A stretch of 5,737 nucleotides of DNA from an uncultured Lachnospiraceae bacterium (GCA_947591115.1 CANQCX010000126.1:1-5737); one strand, 5' to 3'. Shown: positions 1-5,222, numbered from the stretch's first letter. Numbers and translations are program-made. Notes: a model not told the origin generated them from the sequence alone.

Positions 1-2
1 CA

Positions 3-260
3 GTTCTTGCGAAAAAGCTCAATTACAGCAGTGATTATATCAATCGAATTGTAAAAAAATACAGCGGCTTATGTCTGCATGATTACGGAATGACCTTCTG
101 CATGAAAAAAGCCGCCTATTATCTGATTTCTACAAAAGAGAGCGTGTCTGCCATTGCGGCAAAACTCAATTTTATAAACCGCTCCCATTTTTACGATGCT
201 TTTAAAAAGCAATACGGAATGACGCCAAAGGAATATCGAAACCTGAAAGTAAAACAATAA
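3..260 (+). CDS. AraC-family transcriptional regulator, C-terminal DNA-binding part (5' end outside window)
   Basis: An open frame runs from the window edge to TAA at 258-260, giving 85 residues. They match the double helix-turn-helix of AraC/XylS regulators. The first HTH is visible around AKKLNYSSDYINRIVKKYSG. The second is around VSAIAAKLNFINRSHFYDAF, followed by the hallmark tail KKQYGMTPKEYRNL. In this family the C-terminal domain binds promoter DNA, while the missing N-terminal part senses a ligand or holds a dimer or response-regulator domain. What this protein senses cannot be seen. It runs towards the udp-cdd operon and its stop codon touches the cdd stop with no base between, so it is not co-transcribed with them. 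Control of udp-cdd by it would be a guess. Family assignment is firm; the target is unknown. Confidence 0.9.
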   Translation, partial: VLAKKLNYSSDYINRIVKKYSGLCLHDYGMTFCMKKAAYYLISTKESVSAIAAKLNFINRSHFYDAFKKQYGMTPKEYRNLKVKQ

Positions 261-716
261 TCAGACTTCCATATCGTCCGCACCAAATCCCATCGGAAAA
301 AGCTCCTGTAACCGAAAAACGCGATATTCCTGCGGACTTTTTGCCAGAATGACCTCAAACTCCTCCGGATCGCAGAATTCCGCCAAAACCTGACGGCAGA
401 TGCCGCAGGGCGGAACATACTCCAAACACTGCTGCTCCTTTTTTCCTCCTGCGATCGCAATTGCCTGAAAATGCGTTTCGCCTTCGCTTACCGCGTGAAA
501 TACGGCGGTTCGCTCCGCACAATTCGTTGCGGGATAAGAGGCATTCTCCACGTTGCAGCCCAGATAAATTTCGCCGCTTTCCGTAAGCAGCGCCGCTCCG
601 ACGCAAAAATGCGAATACGGCGCATAGGATTTTTCCCTCATTTTTAACGCAAGCTCTGCTAATTTGCGGTAATCCGCCTGAAATTTTGTTTTCTGTTCTT
701 TTACCGTTTTGTCCAT
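261..716 (-). CDS. cdd: Cytidine deaminase
   Basis: This 151-residue protein is predicted to hydrolyse cytidine and deoxycytidine to uridine and deoxyuridine plus ammonia, in the cytosol, for pyrimidine salvage. The family signatures are present: YAPYSHFCVGAAL at 31-43, GCNVENASYP at 53-62, and TNCAERTA at 64-71 with zinc ligand Cys66 and the proton-shuttling Glu68. PPCGICRQ at 102-109 supplies Cys104 and Cys107, the other two zinc ligands. The C-terminal LQELFPMGFGADDM matches the usual end of the small homotetrameric type. It is about 13 residues longer at the N-terminus than the Bacillus subtilis enzyme. The ATG at 716-714 is chosen because AAGGA, inside the last codons of udp, sits about 8 nt upstream. 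The udp stop (720-718) is 1 bp away, so the two are probably translationally coupled. It follows udp on one transcript, so uridine made here can be passed to Udp. Confidence 0.96.
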   Translation of the reverse strand: MDKTVKEQKTKFQADYRKLAELALKMREKSYAPYSHFCVGAALLTESGEIYLGCNVENASYPATNCAERTAVFHAVSEGETHFQAIAIAGGKKEQQCLEYVPPCGICRQVLAEFCDPEEFEVILAKSPQEYRVFRLQELFPMGFGADDMEV

Positions 717-717
717 T

Positions 718-1509
718 TTAGTTTTCCTTTGTATTGTCCCGATCGGTCAGGATCAGCTCCCGAAGCGCCTCTATTGCTGTTTCAATGGCGCACAGCGTAT
801 CGTGTACCTGTACATTGGACAATCCCTTTTTTTCCCGTTCCTGATTTGCTACTACCAAAAAACATGCGCCGACTCTTACCCGTAAAAAGCTTCCTGCGAT
901 AAACAGCGCAGCCGACTCCATTTCCGAGGCGAGACATCCCATCCGAAGCCATGCTTCCCATTTATTCTGTAATTCGTAACCAACCGGCATGATCTCCGGC
1001 TCATGCTGCCCGAAAAAAGAATCCTTGCACTGCACGACGCCGGTATGAAAACGAAGTCCCGATTTCTTCGCGGCATGGAGCAATGCATTCAGGACAGAAA
1101 CATCCGGAACCGCCGGATATTCAATCGGGGCGTATTCCCTGCTTGTCCCTTCCATGCGGACGGCTCCGCTTGCAATCACAAGGTCGCCTCCCAAAACATC
1201 CTCCTGCATACCGCCGCAGGTTCCCACCCGAATAAAGGTATGCGCGCCGCATTTGGACAGTTCTTCAATGGCGATCGCAGCGGAAGGCCCTCCGATTCCG
1301 GTAGATGTCACGCTGACCTTTTCCCCCTCTAACATGCCGGTATAGGTGGTAAACTCCCGACTGTCCGCAACCAGTCTGGGTTCGTCAAAATACTCCGCGA
1401 TCCGTTTGCACCGTTTGGGATCGCCCGGCAGAATGACATATCTGCCGATGTCCTCCGGCCCGACGCCGGTATGATACTGCTTTCCGCTTCCTTCCGTATA
1501 ATCGACCAT
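718..1509 (-). CDS. udp: Uridine phosphorylase (PNP/UDP family nucleoside phosphorylase)
   Basis: This 263-residue protein is predicted to cleave uridine with phosphate to uracil and ribose-1-phosphate. Aligned with E. coli Udp by eye, the phosphate-binding residues are all present with an offset of three: Gly29 and Arg33 in LPGDPKRCKRIA, Arg51 in SREFTTY, and Arg94 and Thr97 in FIRVGTCGG. STGIGGPSAAIAIEEL (69-84) and the ribose-binding EMES (196-199) are also intact. The base-recognition loop reads FFGQHEPE around 165-172. Gln168 is kept, but the Gln-Glu-Arg order of the E. coli enzyme is not, so base preference (uridine versus thymidine or deoxyuridine) is less certain than the fold. The ATG at 1509-1507 has a strong AGGAGG (1522-1517) 7 nt upstream. 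It is the first gene of the udp-cdd operon, driven from a promoter at 1590-1618. Confidence 0.93.
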   Translation of the reverse strand: MVDYTEGSGKQYHTGVGPEDIGRYVILPGDPKRCKRIAEYFDEPRLVADSREFTTYTGMLEGEKVSVTSTGIGGPSAAIAIEELSKCGAHTFIRVGTCGGMQEDVLGGDLVIASGAVRMEGTSREYAPIEYPAVPDVSVLNALLHAAKKSGLRFHTGVVQCKDSFFGQHEPEIMPVGYELQNKWEAWLRMGCLASEMESAALFIAGSFLRVRVGACFLVVANQEREKKGLSNVQVHDTLCAIETAIEALRELILTDRDNTKEN

Positions 1510-1516
1510 TCCCCGT

Positions 1517-1522
1517 CCTCCT
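1517..1522 (-). promoter_or_regulatory. Ribosome binding site of udp
   Basis: A perfect AGGAGG on the minus strand, 7 nt before the ATG at 1509. It fixes the start of udp. Confidence 0.9.
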
Positions 1523-1589
1523 TTTTTCTTTGTAAAAAGCTGTTATTTTTTCAACTGCTTTATGAGTCTTTTATCTATATTTTTTGTTT

Positions 1590-1618
1590 AGTATATCAAA
1601 ACCATGCGCGGCTTTCAA
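1590..1618 (-). promoter_or_regulatory. Sigma-A-type promoter of udp-cdd
   Basis: On the minus strand, TTGAAA (1618-1613), a 17-bp spacer, then TATACT (1595-1590) preceded by TGA, which gives an extended -10. Transcription would start near 1583 and leave an untranslated leader of about 74 nt before udp. No clear operator repeat was seen. Confidence 0.8.
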
Positions 1619-1628
1619 CCGCATAAAT

Positions 1629-1658
1629 CCGTTCCTTAATCTTCTGTAAGCACACATT
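1629..1658. repeat. 30-bp dispersed direct repeat, copy 1
   Basis: Matches 2326-2355 at 28 of 30 positions; both differences are G/A transitions (1631 and 1650 against 2328 and 2347). The core TTCCTTAATCTTCTGTAA is identical. Copy 1 lies 24 bp upstream of the -35 of a plus-strand promoter and overlaps no gene. It could be a promoter-proximal element, a recombination scar or part of a family of dispersed elements. Confidence 0.85.
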
Positions 1659-1682
1659 TTACACAATTCTCGATGGCTTTTC

Positions 1683-1711
1683 TTGTATTTTTTCAGAAAA
1701 TATGGTATATA
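1683..1711 (+). promoter_or_regulatory. Promoter of candidate small RNA 1
   Basis: TTGTAT (1683-1688), a 17-bp spacer, then TATATA (1706-1711) preceded by TGG, an extended -10. TATAAT at 1708-1713 is an alternative -10 with a 19-bp spacer. The expected start is near 1718, just where the long hairpin begins. Confidence 0.6.
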
Positions 1712-1717
1712 ATAATT

Positions 1718-1797
1718 AAAGAGAGAGTCGTCCTCGAATCCCTTGTCCCATTCTTTGAATGGTTGACTGGTTCTATGAACGGCTCTTCTTTTATTTT
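1718..1797 (+). ncRNA. Candidate small structured RNA 1 (long interrupted hairpin with U-tract)
   Basis: The interval folds on paper into one elongated hairpin. Helix 1 pairs AGAGUCGU (1724-1731) with ACGGCUCU (1779-1786) and can extend outward to AAAG/UUUU with one mismatch. Helix 2 pairs GAAUC (1736-1740) with GGUUC (1769-1773). Helix 3 pairs GUC (1745-1747) with GAC (1765-1767). Helix 4 pairs CCAUUC (1748-1753) with GAAUGG (1757-1762) over a UUU loop. A U-rich run follows (1787-1799), as in intrinsic termination. Two pairs are U-G wobbles on the plus strand (1728/1782 and 1739/1770) and would be A-C mismatches on the minus strand, which favours plus-strand RNA. A promoter lies directly upstream. 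It is not a tRNA and I cannot match it to a named RNA family. Its 3' end overlaps the last codons of the convergent toxin-domain gene. It might instead act mainly as that gene's terminator. Confidence 0.5.
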
Positions 1798-2273
1798 CTG
1801 CTATATACTTTCAATATTTTTTCATCTTTTAACACAACAATCTGTTCTAAAAAGCCAAGTCTTGGAGATTTATACAATCCCGCAATCTGTTCTTCAATAC
1901 CTTCTTCACTCAAAGAACACTTTGAAATATCTATAATAAAGTTTCCCGCTTGTTTTCGTTTTTTGGCAATAAGATTATAAAGCAGATTCTTTCCACAACC
2001 TGTCGGCGATTTTAAATCAAACCTTTCGCCATCAATCAGATAATCAGGCGTCTGTATTCCCTGAGGATAAACTACCTGTGGCACCAATTCCACTGTCTTA
2101 CCATACTTTGCGCTTAAAATCAGTGCTACCCTCTTTTCTTGCTCTGACGGTTTTAATATGACATGTACCCCATCCACAACATAAGTTATACCATTGACTA
2201 TATATGATGTTTTTTCAATAATGGAACCCTTCTTGTTCTGAGTTGCTTTTGTCCAATCTTTTGTTATTTCCAT
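1791..2273 (-). CDS. Orphan toxin domain, CdiA C-terminal tRNase-like (BECR-type nuclease)
   Basis: A 160-residue product resembling the CdiA C-terminal tRNase family, a toxin domain of contact-dependent inhibition proteins, phage head proteins and other polymorphic toxins. Family-like features in order are YVVDGVHVILKPSEQEKRVA (31-50), GKTVELVPQV (58-67), then the core PQGIQTPDYLIDGERFDLK (70-88) followed by SPTGCGKN (89-96). After that come KKRKQAGNFIIDI (104-116) and a final beta-rich IVVLKDEKILKVY. The polar D86/K88/T91 cluster is the likely active site. Such domains normally end a much larger secreted protein and are followed by an immunity gene. Here neither delivery region nor immunity gene is seen. 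The frame stays open upstream to 2420, but a near-consensus promoter inside that stretch argues for ATG 2273, which has no Shine-Dalgarno. This may be a leaderless gene or a clipped toxin cassette. The nuclease role comes from family resemblance only. Confidence 0.65.
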   Translation of the reverse strand: MEITKDWTKATQNKKGSIIEKTSYIVNGITYVVDGVHVILKPSEQEKRVALILSAKYGKTVELVPQVVYPQGIQTPDYLIDGERFDLKSPTGCGKNLLYNLIAKKRKQAGNFIIDISKCSLSEEGIEEQIAGLYKSPRLGFLEQIVVLKDEKILKVYSRK

Positions 2274-2280
2274 ATGACCG

Positions 2281-2309
2281 ATTATACCATTGGACTTGCG
2301 TTCTTTCAA
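2281..2309 (-). promoter_or_regulatory. Near-consensus promoter of the toxin-domain gene
   Basis: On the minus strand, TTGAAA (2309-2304), a 17-bp spacer, then TATAAT (2286-2281) with TGG before it, an extended -10. Only 7 bases separate the -10 from ATG 2273, so the expected start of transcription falls on or next to the AUG. That would make the mRNA leaderless. Confidence 0.7.
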
Positions 2310-2325
2310 TCCTGTTTTGGCTCTA

Positions 2326-2355
2326 CCATTCCTTAATCTTCTGTAAACACACATT
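2326..2355. repeat. 30-bp dispersed direct repeat, copy 2
   Basis: Second copy of the 1629-1658 repeat, 697 bp away and in the same orientation. It lies between the minus-strand promoter of the toxin domain and the plus-strand promoter of RNA 2, ending 10 bp before the latter's -35. Confidence 0.85.
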
Positions 2356-2365
2356 AAAATTTTGG

Positions 2366-2394
2366 TTGATTTTTTATCGGTTTCAACATATAAT
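2366..2394 (+). promoter_or_regulatory. Promoter of RNA 2 / DUF3800 leader
   Basis: TTGATT (2366-2371), a 17-bp spacer, and a perfect TATAAT (2389-2394). Transcription should start near 2401, immediately before the structured leader. Confidence 0.75.
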
Positions 2395-2400
2395 AAGTGA

Positions 2401-2478
2401 GAAGAAATCAATGATTTCATTCGGGCTGGTCGTAAGACCCAGGTCCATCATCGGCGGGGAAGTTCCCCGCCTTTTTAT
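2401..2478 (+). ncRNA. Candidate structured RNA 2, leader of the DUF3800 remnant
   Basis: About 78 nt with three helices. The first is GAAAUCA/UGAUUUC (2404-2410 with 2412-2418, realistically a 5-bp stem). The second is GGUC-GUAA-GACC (2428-2439), a stem capped by a GNRA tetraloop. It is extended by CU/AG and GGG/UCC (2423-2446) with single-base bulges at 2440 and 2443. The third is the GC-rich terminator hairpin at 2453-2471. It lies directly upstream of a DUF3800 start. Several conserved RNA motifs named DUF3800-I and onward are known from comparative genomics to sit upstream of DUF3800 genes. This RNA has the right position and style, but I cannot say which motif, if any, it matches. With the terminator in the leader it may be an attenuator or a free-standing small RNA. 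Confidence 0.55.
2453..2478 (+). terminator. Intrinsic terminator or attenuator upstream of the DUF3800 remnant
   Basis: A seven-bp all-GC stem GGCGGGG (2453-2459) / CCCCGCC (2465-2471) with loop AAGTT, followed by TTTTTAT. It lies about 24 bp upstream of the TTG start at 2502, so readthrough would be needed for the coding part. Confidence 0.85.
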
Positions 2479-2501
2479 AACGATTACAGGGGTAACAAAT
2501 A

Positions 2502-2658
2502 TTGAAAGAACTTAGCATTTTTATCGATGAGTCAGGCGACTTTGGGGAATACGCCCCACACTCTCCTTATTACATCATTTGAAATGACTTTTTTCGGGAA
2601 TATACGTGATTTGAAAAAGAATTACATAAAGCCGCTCAGTAAAAAAGAATGGCAATAA
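2502..2658 (+). pseudogene. DUF3800 gene remnant with internal deletion
   Basis: TTG at 2502, preceded by AGGGG (2488-2492), opens a frame reading MKELSIFIDESGDFGEY and then APHSPYYII. This is the typical DUF3800 N-terminus, with the IDESG metal-binding-like motif. A TGA follows at 2580-2582 after only 26 codons. In another frame the sequence continues MTFFGNIRDLKKNY and IKPLSKKEWQ to TAA at 2656-2658. This looks like the basic C-terminal tail of the same family. Whole DUF3800 proteins are over 200 residues, so the middle has apparently been deleted, with a frameshift at the junction (about 2576-2590). The family's function is not established; nuclease-like folds have been suggested. The N-terminal match is strong; the C-terminal match is moderate and from memory. 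Confidence 0.7.
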
Positions 2659-2671
2659 ATTCTCATTATTA

Positions 2672-2797
2672 TCAAAGCTCTTCCGCAATACTCAATGCCG
2701 CAAAAAACTTCTGTATGTCGTGGTTTGCTTCGTGCAGTCCATCCGCATTATCGTCCTCTGTGTCAACAACGTCTCCTGTCACAAGGCTATCCCAAAA
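2672..2797 (-). pseudogene. Unidentified C-terminal gene fragment
   Basis: On the minus strand 41 codons stay open between a TAG at 2800-2798 and a TGA at 2674-2672. The frame has no start codon with a ribosome binding site near its beginning. It reads FWDSLVTGDVVDTEDDN, then ADGLHEANHDIQKFFAALS and IAEEL. The acidic, well-formed protein-like composition suggests the end of a real protein rather than chance, but I do not recognise the family. It begins 10 bp after the spoIIP stop, which fits a recombination junction there. Chance reading remains possible at this length. Confidence 0.35.
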
Positions 2798-2810
2798 CTA
2801 TCCTTCCGCT

Positions 2811-4046
2811 CTATCCTTTTAACACCTTCGCCAGAATGTCCGCCAGCGGTTCCATTGCATTCATCGCCTCCTCCAGCGTATTGGTCTGCGCGCCCACCTC
2901 CACCAGCAGAGATTTCGGGCAATAGTGCATATTATAGCGGTACCCCTTCAGATAAATATTTCTGCTAAAATCCGGATAGTATTCCCTTGCCGCCAGCTGC
3001 AGCTGAAAGGAAAACGCCAGATTCTGGTCGATGTAGGGATTTTTCAGACTGGTCAGATCTCCTCTGGCGGAAGTCCTGCTCAGGCCATTGAAAAACATGA
3101 TCTGCGCCATCTGCTTTCCGTTTTGCTCCGTTACCAGACGGGTGGTTTCCGGCACACCGTCCCTATGTAGATCGATGACAACTTCAATCGACGGGTTTTC
3201 GGCAAGCACCTGCTCCAGCGCCGGAGCCGCATTGGAATAAGCATGGTCGCGGTCTCCCACGTCATATTCTCCGGTGTGGTGCAAAACGCGAAGTCCGTAT
3301 TTTTCTGTCAAAAGGCGCGTCAGGTATTCTCCCACCGCCACAACCGAAGTATTCGGATCCCCCTCTGTGGAATCCGAATACCCTTCCTGTGAATGCGTAT
3401 GGTAAATTAAAATCTGCGGCCCGTCCGTATTGTCCGAAAGCGTCATATCCGCCCCGAGCAGTTTATCCACATTTAACTGATCGCTGCCAATCGTAGTACT
3501 GCTGTCCACCTGATAGAAATTCTGCCTTAAATAATCAAAATCTTTTAGCTTTTCCCGATTGATCGTTACCTTTTTGGAGTCGCCTGCGGTCTCATCCGCC
3601 GCCGCAGCCGCCGTTTCTCCGGCGTCCGTTTCCGAAGCCGGTTCTTCGGACGCATTTTCCGCCGGTTCGTCTGCTTTGCTCTCCTCTGCGTTTTCCGCAA
3701 GCATCCGTCCCATCTGCTCATTTTCCGCAGCCGCCAGATTTTCATAATCCATCTGCTGTTCGAGCTGGGAATCATACCAAAGCATTTGCTCATGATACGA
3801 AAAAGACGGAAACAGCATTGCCGTCACATCCTGATACATGGACGGACGGTCGTCTGATTCCGCCGTAACAACACCGGGGATATAGGTTTCCAAAATACCG
3901 TTATAAAACTTCAGCACCACATTCCGTTTTACCAGCGTCCAGAAATCCCTGCCCCAGTGATACCCGCAATAACCGATAATCGTGCAATTCAACAGCAAAA
4001 ACAACAAAATCATACGATTTCCACTGCCCCGTTTTTTTCTTTGCAC
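2811..4046 (-). CDS. spoIIP: Stage II sporulation protein P, peptidoglycan hydrolase
   Basis: A 411-residue membrane-anchored amidase and endopeptidase that, with SpoIID and SpoIIM, degrades septal and engulfment peptidoglycan during sporulation. A basic N-terminus (QRKKR) precedes one membrane segment at about 11-29. An Ala/Glu-rich low-complexity linker lies at about 102-156. The SpoIIP catalytic domain runs from about 208 to the end. Its motifs are ILIYHTHSQEGY (212-223, His216 and His218), VVIDLHRDGV (289-298, His294), and HYCPKSLLVEVGAQTNT (374-390, Glu383), followed by the conserved LEEAMNAMEPLA. The paired His and the Glu are the proposed metal-binding or catalytic residues. The start is GTG (4046-4044) with AAGGGTGG upstream; an in-frame ATG at codon 12 would remove the basic cap and is less likely. 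It follows gpr by 23 bp in the classic gpr-spoIIP pair. No terminator was seen after its stop. Confidence 0.95.
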   Translation of the reverse strand: MQRKKRGSGNRMILLFLLLNCTIIGYCGYHWGRDFWTLVKRNVVLKFYNGILETYIPGVVTAESDDRPSMYQDVTAMLFPSFSYHEQMLWYDSQLEQQMDYENLAAAENEQMGRMLAENAEESKADEPAENASEEPASETDAGETAAAAADETAGDSKKVTINREKLKDFDYLRQNFYQVDSSTTIGSDQLNVDKLLGADMTLSDNTDGPQILIYHTHSQEGYSDSTEGDPNTSVVAVGEYLTRLLTEKYGLRVLHHTGEYDVGDRDHAYSNAAPALEQVLAENPSIEVVIDLHRDGVPETTRLVTEQNGKQMAQIMFFNGLSRTSARGDLTSLKNPYIDQNLAFSFQLQLAAREYYPDFSRNIYLKGYRYNMHYCPKSLLVEVGAQTNTLEEAMNAMEPLADILAKVLKG

Positions 4047-4069
4047 GCTACCACCACCCTTTTAAGGCA

Positions 4070-5062
4070 TTATATGTCGGCGGTCTTTTCTTTATTCCCC
4101 AATAATGCAATATTCAGTCCTTCCGAAATCAGAAAGCTCAGCCGCTTGATGGCGGCATCGATGTCTTTGGGCGTAACAAACATCCCATGAAGCTGCGGAG
4201 AAAGCAGTTCCCTTGCCAACTCCTGTTTTTCCGATTCATCCAGTTTTTCCAGATTAGACAGCGACATGGCTTCAATCAGCGACGTCATGGCATCCGAAAC
4301 GATCGTCGCCGCATCCACGACCGTCGGAACGCCAAGCGATAAAACGGGAACGCCCACGCTTTTTTCATTTAATGCATTTCTGTGGTTGCCGATTCCGCTT
4401 CCGGGCGTAATTCCGGTGTCCGTAAGCTGAATGGTGCGCCCCAGACGCTTTGCGTTACGGGCGGCAAGCGCATCTACGGTAATGACCAGATCCGGTTTTG
4501 TTTCATTGACCACGCCCCGCACAATTTCCAGACATTCCATTCCGGTCTGCGCCATCACTCCCGGTACGATTCCGCTGATCTTGCTGATCTTTTCACTGCC
4601 AAATGCGTATTTTCCAAATTCTTTGATGATATGACGGGTAATAAACATATTGTCAATGACTCGCGGTCCCAGCGCGTCCGGCGTAACCTCGCGGTTGCCC
4701 AATCCGACGATCAATACGGAGATTTCCAGCTCCTCATCCAGACTCTGCCAGTCTATTTTCCCGATTTTTGACTCCGGAAGCAGACGGCGGATGATCTTCG
4801 CCAGCTCCATCGAAATTTCCCTGTGATAGCCGGCATCGTCTTCCTCCATTTCCGGCGCTTCGATCGTTATATAGTGTCCTCTTGGTTTCCCCATGGATTT
4901 TGCTGCATTTTCCGTCTGAATGACTACGGTGCTGATGGTAATGCCGTTCTCCCTTTTTTCCTCCTGAAAATCCACGCCCTTCAGACCTCCGCGATCCTTC
5001 TTCATGCTTTCCTGACTCTCCAGCGCCAGATCGGTGCGAATCGGATATGCTTCCTCCATCAT
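4070..5062 (-). CDS. gpr: Germination protease GPR (spore endopeptidase)
   Basis: This peptidase starts degradation of the alpha/beta-type small acid-soluble proteins when spores germinate. It is made as a zymogen in the forespore and trims its own N-terminus. The zymogen cleavage motif RTD-LALE occurs right after the start, giving a pro-segment of about 11 residues if cut after Asp, against 15 in Bacillus megaterium. The catalytic aspartates of this aspartic-type enzyme are visible in EVTPDALGP (about 126-133) and ITVDALAAR (about 194-202). GIVPGVM, PGSGIGNHR and GVPTVVDA are also typical. With about 330 residues it is shorter than the Bacillus proteins (about 370). I chose ATG 5062 because GGGAGG (5078-5073) lies 10 nt upstream. 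The frame also has TTG at 5071, but that abuts the Shine-Dalgarno and cannot use it; ATG 5059 is the alternative. No convincing sigma-G promoter was found upstream. Confidence 0.96.
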   Translation of the reverse strand: MMEEAYPIRTDLALESQESMKKDRGGLKGVDFQEEKRENGITISTVVIQTENAAKSMGKPRGHYITIEAPEMEEDDAGYHREISMELAKIIRRLLPESKIGKIDWQSLDEELEISVLIVGLGNREVTPDALGPRVIDNMFITRHIIKEFGKYAFGSEKISKISGIVPGVMAQTGMECLEIVRGVVNETKPDLVITVDALAARNAKRLGRTIQLTDTGITPGSGIGNHRNALNEKSVGVPVLSLGVPTVVDAATIVSDAMTSLIEAMSLSNLEKLDESEKQELARELLSPQLHGMFVTPKDIDAAIKRLSFLISEGLNIALLGNKEKTADI

Positions 5063-5180
5063 TCCAAACAATCCTCCCTTATCGAAAACTCCTGCCTATC
5101 CTTTATAATAAGCTGTAATTGAAATACCGTTCCTCTTCTTCGCCGTTTTTATTTTTTCCACGTATTTTCAAAATTATGTA

Positions 5181-5210
5181 TTGACAAAACGCCACTGCCT
5201 GTCATATTAT
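5181..5210 (+). promoter_or_regulatory. Promoter of rpsT
   Basis: Consensus TTGACA (5181-5186), an 18-bp spacer, and TATTAT (5205-5210). The start should be near 5217, leaving a leader of about 85 nt before rpsT. It lies in the 240-bp divergent gap between gpr and rpsT. Confidence 0.75.
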
Positions 5211-5222
5211 ATATTAGTATGT

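Noticed and set aside
1718..1797. RNA 1 as a tRNA or tRNA remnant, because of the GAATCC-like stretch.
   Set aside because: No four-arm cloverleaf, anticodon arm or T-loop consensus can be placed; the pairing is a single long hairpin.
1673..1936. Plus-strand open frame of 87 codons over the RNA 1 region and the toxin gene's 3' end.
   Set aside because: Its composition is low-complexity hydrophobic from AT-rich DNA. It lacks a ribosome binding site and is antisense to the toxin-domain gene.
2274..2420. The toxin-domain frame can be extended upstream to an ATG at 2420, giving 209 residues.
   Set aside because: The extra 49 codons cover a near-consensus promoter and the 30-bp repeat, have no ribosome binding site at 2420 or at codon 23, and do not look like protein. 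They also overlap the RNA 2 promoter.
3559..3793. Alanine/serine-rich and arginine-rich frames on both strands over the middle of spoIIP.
   Set aside because: They are shadows of the repetitive Ala/Glu linker of SpoIIP in other frames, without ribosome binding sites.
4382..4771. Plus-strand 129-codon frame antisense to gpr.
   Set aside because: gpr motifs are conserved in the opposite strand over the whole interval; the antisense frame has no ribosome binding site or recognisable domain.
5060..5071. TTG at 5071 as the gpr start.
   Set aside because: The Shine-Dalgarno GGGAGGA directly touches this TTG, so it cannot serve it; ATG 5062 is properly spaced.
5081..5180. Sigma-F, sigma-G or sigma-A promoter for gpr on the minus strand.
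   Set aside because: Several AT-rich -10-like strings exist, but none has a matching -35 at acceptable spacing, so no site can be supported.
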